From Clostridiaceae bacterium (GTDB taxonomy: Bacteria > Bacillota > Clostridia > Oscillospirales > Acutalibacteraceae): a stretch of DNA of 6,837 bases. The notes under the pieces were generated by a model that worked only from the letters and a program-made list of their open reading frames with translations, did not search any database and was not told the DNA's origin. A program made the translations under genes and the position numbers. Below are positions 1 through 6,161 of this stretch, one piece after another; within the stretch, counting starts at the first letter, position 1, and each line of letters begins with the position of its first letter. The DNA lies in NCBI GenBank assembly GCA_016303035.1, contig JAEDML010000066.1, positions 1-6,837 of the forward strand, written 5' to 3'.

Positions 1-372
1 CACGGCGGCGTCAACCGATACCGTAAGCAGGTCAAAAGCCCCGTCCGCCAAGGCAGACAGGGTATCTGTTCTTTTATGCTCGTATTCCCTCGAATAACCC
101 GCAAGCTCGCCTATGCAGTAGTCTCTCTGCGGGAAGTTAAGGCATTTAAGCCCCATTGATGAAATATCGTTTTTAAGCTCGTTTGCGGACGCCTCGTCAT
201 GCGTTACCATAACGATTTTTTTGCCTGTATGCCGTCTTAAAGCCGCGGCGACCAACGCCTTATGAATGGAAGAAAGCCCCGTGCATACCGTCGGCAGTCT
301 TCCGCGGCTTACATCGTTAAGCAACGATTTATAATCTGCGTCCTCTTTTAAAATATCGTCTGTAAATTTCAT
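1..372 (-). CDS. mfd: Transcription-repair coupling factor Mfd, N-terminal 124 codons (cut by the window edge)
   Basis: Mfd is a DNA translocase that removes RNA polymerase stalled at lesions and recruits UvrA to start nucleotide excision repair. Only the first 124 residues are visible, against about 1,150-1,180 in the family; the gene continues past base 1. The visible part is the UvrB-like N-terminal region: a K-K-I-V-M-V-T-H strand at about residues 51-58, then FPQRDYCIGEL (80-90) and GYSREYEHKR (92-101), which matches the family block around S-R-E-Y-E-H-K-R, followed by LSALADG (105-111). The RNA polymerase-binding and helicase domains lie outside the window. The ATG at 372 starts two bases after the pth stop codon (TGA, 377-375) and has no clear Shine-Dalgarno sequence, so translation is probably coupled to pth. 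The pth-mfd order is also seen in Bacillus, where fin lies between them. Confidence 0.93.
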   Translation of the reverse strand, partial: MKFTDDILKEDADYKSLLNDVSRGRLPTVCTGLSSIHKALVAAALRRHTGKKIVMVTHDEASANELKNDISSMGLKCLNFPQRDYCIGELAGYSREYEHKRTDTLSALADGAFDLLTVSVDAAV

Positions 373-374
373 TG

Positions 375-968
375 TCAACTGCTGTATTTGTTCATTGCCG
401 AATCAATACCGTTTATCACCGTTTCGGCGGCGGCCTTTGCGGCGTTATCCAAAGCCGTGTTAAGCTCCGCTTTTTGACCGTCGGGTATTTTTCCGAGCAC
501 CCAGTCCTTAAGGTCGTAATCGGGATGCGGCTTTTTACCCACTCCGATTTTTATGCGCTTTATATCCTCGGTGCCTGCAAGCTCGGTAATATCCCTCATT
601 CCGTTGTGTCCGCCGTGGCTTCCCTTGCGGCGGATACGGATTTTGCCGACATCAAGCGAAATATCGTCAAACATTATTATAACCTTTTCGTACGGAATCT
701 TGTAAAAGGAGCAAAGCTCGGTTACCGCCCTGCCCGAAAGATTCATAAAGGTCTGCGGCTTTGCTATCAGCACGCGGCTTTGCCCGATTTTACACTCACC
801 GTAAACCGCATTGTGACGGTTTTTGTTAAAATCCGCATTGTAAAGCTCTGCCAATTTATCGGCCGCCATAAAGCCGGCGTTGTGACGGGTGCCCTCATAC
901 TGAATACCCGGATTGCCAAGTCCCACTATAAGCCAACCGAATGCCGAGCCTTTGTTTTTTATAAACAT
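375..968 (-). CDS. pth: Peptidyl-tRNA hydrolase
   Basis: This cytoplasmic enzyme cleaves the ester bond of peptidyl-tRNAs that drop off the ribosome and so recycles tRNA. At 197 residues the protein is full length for the bacterial Pth family. All the family signatures are present: GLGNPG (16-21), TRHNAGF (27-33), KPQTFMNLSG (70-79), DDISLDVGKIRIR (101-113), GSHGGHNGMRDI (116-127) and IGVGKKP. The expected active-site residues (E. coli Asn10, His20, Asn68, Asp93, Asn114) correspond to Asn19, His29, Asn76, Asp102 and Asn122, so the enzyme should be active. The N-terminus has about nine more residues than the E. coli protein before the first strand. The start at 968 has a weak AAAGG site at 981-977, eight bases away and directly after the stop codon of the upstream pseudokinase gene. 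The gap between those two genes is only 13 bases, which implies cotranscription. Confidence 0.97.
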   Translation of the reverse strand: MFIKNKGSAFGWLIVGLGNPGIQYEGTRHNAGFMAADKLAELYNADFNKNRHNAVYGECKIGQSRVLIAKPQTFMNLSGRAVTELCSFYKIPYEKVIIMFDDISLDVGKIRIRRKGSHGGHNGMRDITELAGTEDIKRIKIGVGKKPHPDYDLKDWVLGKIPDGQKAELNTALDNAAKAAAETVINGIDSAMNKYSS

Positions 969-981
969 ATGTGCTGCCTTT

Positions 982-2679
982 CTAATCCGATGAGCTGTCG
1001 GACGGCTCTGTATAGGAATTTATATAAACGGTAACCTTAATTTCGGTGCTTACCGACGAGCCGTATTTCGGCTCCTGTTCGAGCACGGTGCCGGGCTCGC
1101 GGTCGGCGTCATACCTCGGCACAACCTCGATATTATTATACAAAAAGCCCTGCTTCATAAGCTCGATTTTTGCCTTGTCCTCGGTAAGTCCCACAACATT
1201 GGCAATCTTGATTTCCTTTGAGCCTAGGCTTATTGTAAGCTCAACTGTAGTATTCTTTTCAACATCGCTGCCTGCCGCCACCGACTGGGCGCAAACGGCT
1301 CCTCTTTCAAATTTATCGGAATATTCCTGTGCCTTAATAACAAAATTAAAGCGCGAATATTCCTCGTTTTCTACGATTTCCGAATAGTATTTGCCTGTAA
1401 AATCGGGTACCGAATAGAGCGATACCGATTCGGCGGCGCCGCTGTCCACCGATCCGATTGAGGCTACGCTCGGTACAGAATAGGTCATACTGTCGGCGTC
1501 GGTTTCGGTGCTCTTTTTAAAAATATCATCTCTGAAAACCGTAAAGACAAGGATTGCCGCCGCCGCTAAGAATATTGCCGCCGTAACCGCCGCAGATATA
1601 ATTACATACTTTGCAGAGCTTGCTTTCTTTGAAGCGTGAACCTCGGTCTTTTCGGAAGATTTCTTGCTTTCTGCCGAAGCCGCCTTTTTTACCGGGGCGT
1701 TCTTTTTTTCGGGTATCTTTACCGGCTCGCCGTAGATAAGTTCTTTTCTTAAATCCTCTACCGTAGCGGTGCGGTCCTCCGGCAGAACCTGAAGACCGTT
1801 TGCAAGCGCAGTAAGCACCCCGTGCGGTATCTCGTCGGCAAACTTTGCCGGTATAGTCATAGAATCGTTTTCAAGCCTTGATGACGCTTCGGGCGGCACG
1901 GCGCCTATAAGTGTGCGGAAAAGCGTGGTGCAAAGACCGTAAACGTCGGTATACTTCCCGTCGTGCAAACCTGAAATTCCGTACTGCTCAGCGGCGGCAT
2001 AGCCCGGGAATATCTGCGCCGTCATTTCGCTGTCGGCACGTCTTATTCCGCTTATGCTTATTCCGGTGAGTCTCAGCTTGCCGTCCCTTCCGACAAGCAC
2101 GGTTTCGGGGGATATTCCGCGGTGTATTATGCTAAGGTCGTTAAGCGACTTTACGGTATCTACAAGCGGAATAAACAGCGGCTTTGCCTGCTCCCATTTA
2201 AGCATTCCGCCGTTTTTGGTCAAAAATTCACGCAGGGTTATGCTCGTCACCGTCTGTGAAACGGCGTATACCGTGCCGTTTTCCTCGAAAACCGAAATAA
2301 CGGGAAAAACCGACGGCAGCGGATTATCCTTAATTGTGCGGTTAATTTCAAGGAACTCCATAAGCCCCTCGTTAAAGGTGTATTTATTGGTCGTAACAAT
2401 CGAAACGGTTTTATCGGGATTCCTCACCGCCGAGCCTACGGGGAAGTATTCCCTTATGCTGACGATGGAATCCTCGGCATTGTCCCATCCTATATAGGTG
2501 ATGCCCTCGCCGTTCTGCGAGATTACCCGCCCTACAAGAAAGCGGTCGTTTATGAGAAATCTAGAAGGAAGACAGTCGCCGCCGTTTTTCTCGGACGAAT
2601 CGTATCCGCAGATGGGGCAGACCCTTTCTCCGCCGTTGTCGTTCATACAGCCCATACAAAGTCTGTCGGTATTTATCAT
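982..2679 (-). CDS. Zinc-ribbon / pseudokinase / PASTA membrane protein
   Basis: A 565-residue single-pass protein. An N-terminal zinc ribbon has Cys8, Cys11, Cys21 and Cys24. A Ser/Thr-kinase-like fold spans about 42-316, followed by a Lys/Ser-rich linker, one membrane helix (about 358-382) and two PASTA domains (about 423-485 and 487-553) that would lie outside the cell, where PASTA domains commonly bind peptidoglycan fragments or beta-lactams. The kinase fold is recognisable from EYFP (77-80), FPGYAAAEQY (activation-segment end), DVYGL and a late P-E-D-R. The catalytic residues are gone: the VAIK Lys is Arg76, HRD reads HRG (186-188), the following Lys and Asn are Ser190 and Thr193, DFG reads LTG (204-206), and the glycine loop reads SQNGEG. 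It is therefore probably a pseudokinase that binds or scaffolds rather than phosphorylates. The frame is intact, so this is not a decayed gene. The ATG at 2679 is preferred over an in-frame TTG at 2691 because GGAGGT lies between them. Confidence 0.9.
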   Translation of the reverse strand: MINTDRLCMGCMNDNGGERVCPICGYDSSEKNGGDCLPSRFLINDRFLVGRVISQNGEGITYIGWDNAEDSIVSIREYFPVGSAVRNPDKTVSIVTTNKYTFNEGLMEFLEINRTIKDNPLPSVFPVISVFEENGTVYAVSQTVTSITLREFLTKNGGMLKWEQAKPLFIPLVDTVKSLNDLSIIHRGISPETVLVGRDGKLRLTGISISGIRRADSEMTAQIFPGYAAAEQYGISGLHDGKYTDVYGLCTTLFRTLIGAVPPEASSRLENDSMTIPAKFADEIPHGVLTALANGLQVLPEDRTATVEDLRKELIYGEPVKIPEKKNAPVKKAASAESKKSSEKTEVHASKKASSAKYVIISAAVTAAIFLAAAAILVFTVFRDDIFKKSTETDADSMTYSVPSVASIGSVDSGAAESVSLYSVPDFTGKYYSEIVENEEYSRFNFVIKAQEYSDKFERGAVCAQSVAAGSDVEKNTTVELTISLGSKEIKIANVVGLTEDKAKIELMKQGFLYNNIEVVPRYDADREPGTVLEQEPKYGSSVSTEIKVTVYINSYTEPSDSSSD

Positions 2680-2683
2680 AAGT

Positions 2684-2689
2684 ACCTCC
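2684..2689 (-). promoter_or_regulatory. Ribosome binding site that fixes the pseudokinase start
   Basis: The minus strand reads GGAGGT here, four bases before the ATG at 2679. The in-frame TTG at 2691 overlaps this site and has no comparable site of its own, so the shorter 565-residue protein is the better model. Confidence 0.85.
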
Positions 2690-2700
2690 AAAGCATCTTA

Positions 2701-2737
2701 ATACTAAAATCAGTATACCATATATGTCAAGCGTCAA
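2701..2737 (-). promoter_or_regulatory. Probable internal promoter for pseudokinase-pth-mfd
   Basis: Two overlapping sigma-A-type readings are possible on the minus strand. The first has a perfect TTGACA at 2730-2725, which overlaps the stop codon of the phosphoesterase gene, and TAGTAT at 2706-2701 after 18 bases. The second is an extended -10 element, TGGTATACT, ending at 2712, with TTGACG at 2737-2732 only 14 bases upstream. Both lie in the 47-base gap before the pseudokinase gene and leave a short leader containing GGAGGT. Either would let the downstream genes be expressed independently of the phosphoesterase. A short inverted repeat (ATACT/AGTAT) spans the -10 area and could be chance. 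Confidence 0.55.
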
Positions 2738-3476
2738 GCACAAACATAGCGCTGTCCGCGGTTTTGCTCTTTTTCGGTCTCTTAGGCGCCGCAGGGGGAG
2801 ATACGGGAATCACCTCACGGAAAACGCAGGTATGTCTTTCGGTTATTACGCGGTCCTCGTGAAGCGAGCCGAAGTACCAGTGCGAAAAATCGCAGGACCT
2901 GCCGATTTCTTCAAAATAACCGTTAAGCTTGTTTACCCTGTCGGCATATCCCCTGCGTAACAGCATAGCGCTTTTTACAAGCGACGGCGGCTCATGTGTG
3001 ATTATATAATCGACCTTACAGCCGGCCTCGTCCAGTCTTCGCGCTCCCGCCGCCATTTCGGCAGGGGAGGGCTCCTCCTCGCGCCACCAGTTGCCGCTTT
3101 CTACCCGCATATCCTTATCGGTGCTCTCTCCCCCGCCGAAGGTGAAAAAGCTGTGCCCGTCTATTTCAAATATCTGACCGCGCATAAGGTGGATAAGATT
3201 TCCCTTTATTCTGTGCACCATTCCGCCGTGCCAGTATGTGACACGCCCGCGGTTTATCGTATTAAGATTATCGTGCGTTCCCTCGACAAACGCCGTTACA
3301 AATCTTCTTGAAGCAAGGTATTCTATAACCTGCTTTTCGGTTTTGTCGCCGTTGAATATGTAGCCGAAATCTCCGCAAACTATCAGTACATCGCCGCTTT
3401 TAAGACGGCGGAAGCCCTTGCTGTAAAGCCGTTCAAGATCTCCGTGCATATCTCCTGTTACATATACCACGGACAT
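2727..3476 (-). CDS. Calcineurin-like metallophosphoesterase with altered metal ligands
   Basis: A 249-residue cytoplasmic protein of the calcineurin-like phosphoesterase fold, whose members hydrolyse phosphomono- or diesters with two metals. Visible motifs in order: GDMHGD (8-13), CGDFG (34-38), EGTHDN (65-70), HLMRGQIFEIDGHSFFTFGGG (in the 96-116 region), THEPP (160-164) and WYFGSLHED (200-208). Asp9, His11, Asp36, His161 and His206 match metal ligands. The usual Asn of GNHD/E is Thr67, and the first His of GHxH is Ser204; in the family both of these bind the second metal. Activity may therefore be reduced, altered or dependent on one metal. The substrate is unknown. A Pro/Lys-rich tail (about 226-240) follows the fold. 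The start at 3476 has GGAGG three bases upstream. The gene is the first of the left-running operon and lies 47 bases before the pseudokinase gene, which suggests a shared function, though this is only inferred from position. Confidence 0.88.
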   Translation of the reverse strand: MSVVYVTGDMHGDLERLYSKGFRRLKSGDVLIVCGDFGYIFNGDKTEKQVIEYLASRRFVTAFVEGTHDNLNTINRGRVTYWHGGMVHRIKGNLIHLMRGQIFEIDGHSFFTFGGGESTDKDMRVESGNWWREEEPSPAEMAAGARRLDEAGCKVDYIITHEPPSLVKSAMLLRRGYADRVNKLNGYFEEIGRSCDFSHWYFGSLHEDRVITERHTCVFREVIPVSPPAAPKRPKKSKTADSAMFVLDA

Positions 3477-3524
3477 TCACCTCCGAAATTGCAATTATTA
3501 CTTTTATTTTTAATAAATTTAATG

Positions 3525-3530
3525 TATAAT
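3525..3530 (+). promoter_or_regulatory. -10 box of the carboxypeptidase-like gene
   Basis: A perfect TATAAT, with transcription expected to start near 3537, giving a leader of about 38 bases before the start codon at 3575. No good -35 hexamer lies 16-18 bases upstream; that region is a run of T and A, so the promoter may need an activator or depend on AT-rich contacts. Confidence 0.6.
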
Positions 3531-3546
3531 AGATACGTATGAATTT

Positions 3547-3552
3547 ATTATA
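3547..3552 (-). promoter_or_regulatory. -10 box of the phosphoesterase operon
   Basis: The minus strand reads TATAAT here, preceded by ATTG. Transcription would start near 3540 and give a leader of about 63 bases before the ATG at 3476. The -35 position overlaps the start of the divergent carboxypeptidase gene and is a poor match. The box is the mirror image of the plus-strand -10 element at 3525-3530. Confidence 0.45.
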
Positions 3553-3562
3553 CAATAAAATC

Positions 3563-3568
3563 AGGGAG
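3563..3568 (+). promoter_or_regulatory. Ribosome binding site that fixes the carboxypeptidase start
   Basis: AGGGAG lies six bases before the ATG at 3575. An upstream in-frame ATG at 3539 has no such site and sits almost at the predicted transcription start, so it is probably not used. Confidence 0.8.
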
Positions 3569-3574
3569 ATTTCT

Positions 3575-4930
3575 ATGCTAAAAAAGACATTTTCCATTAT
3601 TTTTACTTTAATTTTGGTTATAACCGCCGCCGTAAGCCCCCTTAACGCGTCGGCTTATGAGATAACCGGCTTTTCTCTTAACGCAAAGGAGTGTATGCTC
3701 GCCTCCCTCGATACGGGTGAAATCCTTTACGGCAATCATATCGACGAAAAGGTTTATCCTGCCTCGATAACCAAGATTATGACGGTTACCCTTATACTTG
3801 AAAGCGAGCTTTACAACCCCGAAGCCAGAATCAGTATGAGCAAGGAAATTCTTGATTTGGTGCTTGGAACCGGGAGCGCCGTTTCAAACCTTAAGGCAGG
3901 CGAGGAATTTTCTCAGCTTGACCTTATTTATCTGATACTTATGGCGTCTTACGGAGACTGCACATACCTTGCCGCACAGCATTTCGGCGGAAGTATAGAA
4001 GGCTTTGTAGATATGATGAACGCTAAAGCGGAAGAATTAGGTCTTACCGGCACGCATTACAGCAATCCCGTGGGGCTTCACGACGAGCAGAACTACACCA
4101 CCGTGCGCGACATTCGTACCCTTACGGTTTACGCCCTAAAAAACGAAACCTTTAAGACGGTGTGCGAAACCGCGCGCTACACAATGCCGGCGACAAATCT
4201 TTCCCCTGCGCGCACCCTTTCAACCACCAACTTTTTGCAGGATACTACAACAAATTATTACTATCAGTACGCAAAGGGCGTAAAAACGGGATACACCGAC
4301 GAAGCCGGCCGCTGTCTTGTAAGCACCGCTTCATATAACGGTTATAACTATATCTGCATTGTTATGGGCTGTACGCCTAACGCCGACAGGCGTTATGAAT
4401 TTGTTGACAGCGCAAATCTATACCGCTGGGCGTTTAATAATTTTTCCTTTAAGGAGATAGGCAGAAGCGAGGACCCCATATGCGAAATGCCCGTTAAGCT
4501 TTCGCTTGATACCGATTTTGTACCGCTTTATATAGAAAAAAGTCTGCTGTCTGTACTGCCGAACGATGCGGACGATTCGACCGTGGTAATAGAGCCGCAC
4601 CTGAAGTCGGAAAGTGTAGACGCCCCCGTTAAAAAGGGAGATGTTCTCGGTACTGCCGATATTATCTACGCCGAGCAGGTAATCGGCACAGTAAACCTTG
4701 TGGCGGGCAACAGCGTTAAAGCGAGCAAAATGCTTGTTGCGGCGCGCGCAATAAAAAATATATTTACCTCTGTTTATATGAAGCTGATTCTAATACTTGC
4801 CGTTATTGCCGTGGTTATATTCATCCTGCTTTGCATATGGCTTAACCTCGGCAGGCTGAAAAAACGGCGCGTAAAATACATTCCGTATGACGAGCGGCAG
4901 GAGACACGCCGCACGCGGCACCGCCATTAA
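3575..4930 (+). CDS. D-alanyl-D-alanine carboxypeptidase-like protein (peptidase S11), membrane-anchored
   Basis: A 451-residue exported protein of the low-molecular-weight PBP family (DacA/DacF type), which trims the terminal D-Ala from peptidoglycan stem peptides. The N-terminus is a signal peptide (LKK, then a hydrophobic core to about 24) with likely cleavage after ASA at 27. The SxxK motif is SITK (64-67, preceded by PA and followed by IMT) and supplies the nucleophile Ser64 and Lys67. The KTG motif lies in GVKTGYTDEAGRCLVSTA (KTG 237-239). The second motif, normally S-x-N, reads S-Y-G (125-127) in MASYGDC, so the Asn is replaced by Gly. A beta-rich C-terminal part follows, then a real membrane helix (about 401-425) and an Arg/Lys/His-rich tail of about 25 residues predicted to be cytoplasmic. 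The gene stands alone on the plus strand, faces away from the phosphoesterase operon and ends at a strong terminator. Family assignment is secure; full D,D-carboxypeptidase activity is less so. Confidence 0.92.
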   Translation: MLKKTFSIIFTLILVITAAVSPLNASAYEITGFSLNAKECMLASLDTGEILYGNHIDEKVYPASITKIMTVTLILESELYNPEARISMSKEILDLVLGTGSAVSNLKAGEEFSQLDLIYLILMASYGDCTYLAAQHFGGSIEGFVDMMNAKAEELGLTGTHYSNPVGLHDEQNYTTVRDIRTLTVYALKNETFKTVCETARYTMPATNLSPARTLSTTNFLQDTTTNYYYQYAKGVKTGYTDEAGRCLVSTASYNGYNYICIVMGCTPNADRRYEFVDSANLYRWAFNNFSFKEIGRSEDPICEMPVKLSLDTDFVPLYIEKSLLSVLPNDADDSTVVIEPHLKSESVDAPVKKGDVLGTADIIYAEQVIGTVNLVAGNSVKASKMLVAARAIKNIFTSVYMKLILILAVIAVVIFILLCIWLNLGRLKKRRVKYIPYDERQETRRTRHRH

Positions 4931-4944
4931 GATTAAATTAAATA

Positions 4945-4987
4945 CGGCGGGATTACTTTTAAAAGGAAGTAATCCCGCCGCGTTTTT
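4945..4987 (+). terminator. Rho-independent terminator of the carboxypeptidase-like gene, possibly bidirectional
   Basis: CGGCGGGATTACTT (4945-4958) pairs perfectly with 4967-4980 around an eight-base loop and is followed by CG and TTTTT. It starts 14 bases after the stop codon at 4930 and ends next to the stop codon of the convergent prs gene at 4990. On the minus strand the sequence after the stem is TATTTAATTTAA, a weaker U-rich tail that could still stop prs transcription. Confidence 0.93.
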
Positions 4988-4989
4988 AT

Positions 4990-6126
4990 TTAAAATTTTA
5001 TTCCCTGCTCATATTTATTAACCACATTCTTAATACGGTCAACCGGGTCGAGCAGCTTACTTATCGAATTATCGTAGTTGAGCGTTTCAACAAGCAAAGC
5101 AATGTATTTCGCCATATTAACGCTGCAATACCACTCGCGCGATAACAGCCCCTTCGGCTGATAGATAAGGTTGGTTGTAAATACCTTGTTTATATAGCCC
5201 TTTTCATAGTAATCGTCAAACTTTTCAAGTCCTTCGACAAAAAGTCCGAAGGTGGAGAAAATAAATATTCTGCCGGCACCCTTTTCTTTAAGCTTTGCGG
5301 CAATGTCAAGCATTGATTCGCCTGAAGAAATCATATCGTCAACAAGAATAAGATCCTTGCCGGTAATATCGTTTCCGAGGAATTCGTGAGCCTCTATCGG
5401 ATTGCGGCCGTTTACTATTACCGAGTAGTTGCGGCGCTTGTAGAACATACCGAGCTCCAGCCCTAAAACGGAGGAATAATAAATGCAGCGTCCCATTCCG
5501 CCTTCATCGGGAGAAACTATCATTGTATGGTCGCGGTCAAGCTTGATATCGGGTACGGTTCTGAGCAGAGCCTTTATCATCTGATAAGCCGCCTGAACAT
5601 TATCAAAACCGTCAAGCGGAATGGCGTTGTTAACACGCGGATCGTGCGCGTCAAAGGTAACTATGTTTTTAACGCCCATAGCAACCAGCTCCTGAAGCGC
5701 CATAGCGCAGTCCATAGACTCCCTGGAGGTTCTTCTGTGCTGTCTGCCCTCGTAAAGCATGGGCATAATAACGGTTATTCTTCTCGATTTACCGCCGAGA
5801 GCGGCTATTACGCGCTTTAAATCCTGAAAATGATCATCAGGGCTCATAGGCACCGTCTGACCGTACATATTGTAGGTCACGCTGTAATTAAAGCAGTCGC
5901 AGATGATGTAAACATCAAGTCCGCGCGCGGTATGCTTTAAAACCGCCTTTGCTTCGCCCGTGCCGAAACGCGGACAGTTAGCCGGAACAACAAAGGATTC
6001 GTCCTCGGGTATGTTTCGCCATTGCTTAAGGTAATAGTCAACCTTTGAAGCAAGGTCCTCACAGCCGCGCATGCTTATAAGTGCAAGGTCGCCGTACGGG
6101 GTATGTTTAAAATCAATGCTTGCCAT
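4990..6126 (-). CDS. prs: Ribose-phosphate pyrophosphokinase (PRPP synthetase), long divergent form
   Basis: This enzyme transfers pyrophosphate from ATP to ribose-5-phosphate to make PRPP, the precursor of purines, pyrimidines, NAD, His and Trp. The protein has 378 residues, against about 310-320 in the common bacterial class. Two phosphoribosyltransferase-like domains are visible. The PRPP-binding loop is DLILVDDMISSGESM (258-272). VSPDEGGMGR (204-213) and KRR (230-232) match the family's VSPD.GG..R and catalytic-lysine regions. GRQHRR (127-132) stands where ARQDRK is usual, and TFDAHDPRV (157-165) supplies the conserved His161. FGTGEAK (54-60) takes the place of FSDGE. Extra length lies mainly in the 80-115 region and in a C-terminal extension of about 20 residues after SISKLL. 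I recall similar long forms in Clostridia, but cannot confirm that here. The start at 6126 has GGAGGA six bases upstream. The gene appears to be monocistronic, lying between the spoVT terminator and the convergent carboxypeptidase gene. Confidence 0.9.
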   Translation of the reverse strand: MASIDFKHTPYGDLALISMRGCEDLASKVDYYLKQWRNIPEDESFVVPANCPRFGTGEAKAVLKHTARGLDVYIICDCFNYSVTYNMYGQTVPMSPDDHFQDLKRVIAALGGKSRRITVIMPMLYEGRQHRRTSRESMDCAMALQELVAMGVKNIVTFDAHDPRVNNAIPLDGFDNVQAAYQMIKALLRTVPDIKLDRDHTMIVSPDEGGMGRCIYYSSVLGLELGMFYKRRNYSVIVNGRNPIEAHEFLGNDITGKDLILVDDMISSGESMLDIAAKLKEKGAGRIFIFSTFGLFVEGLEKFDDYYEKGYINKVFTTNLIYQPKGLLSREWYCSVNMAKYIALLVETLNYDNSISKLLDPVDRIKNVVNKYEQGIKF

Positions 6127-6161
6127 AAAATGTCCTCCGATAAGCTATATTTAACACTAAT

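Larger units (their letters stand above)
3518..3559. repeat. 13-bp inverted repeat spanning the divergent promoters
   Basis: TTTAATGTATAAT (3518-3530) and ATTATACAATAAA (3547-3559) are inverted copies with one mismatch, separated by 16 bases. The spacer holds the perfect palindrome ATACGTAT (3533-3540). Each arm carries one TATAAT, one for each direction. It could be an operator for a dimeric regulator or simply two similar promoters facing each other. Confidence 0.7.

Noticed and set aside
372..1034. Open frame of 220 codons on the plus strand opposite pth
   Set aside because: It is antisense to a gene with every Pth family motif, has no ribosome binding site and no recognisable domain; it is a shadow of the pth codon pattern.
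2680..2691. TTG at 2691 as the pseudokinase start, adding four residues
   Set aside because: The TTG overlaps the GGAGGT that serves the ATG at 2679, so it cannot be the better start.
3539..3574. ATG at 3539 as the carboxypeptidase start, adding 12 residues
   Set aside because: It lies almost at the predicted transcription start, has no ribosome binding site and puts extra residues before a normal signal peptide; the ATG at 3575 has AGGGAG.
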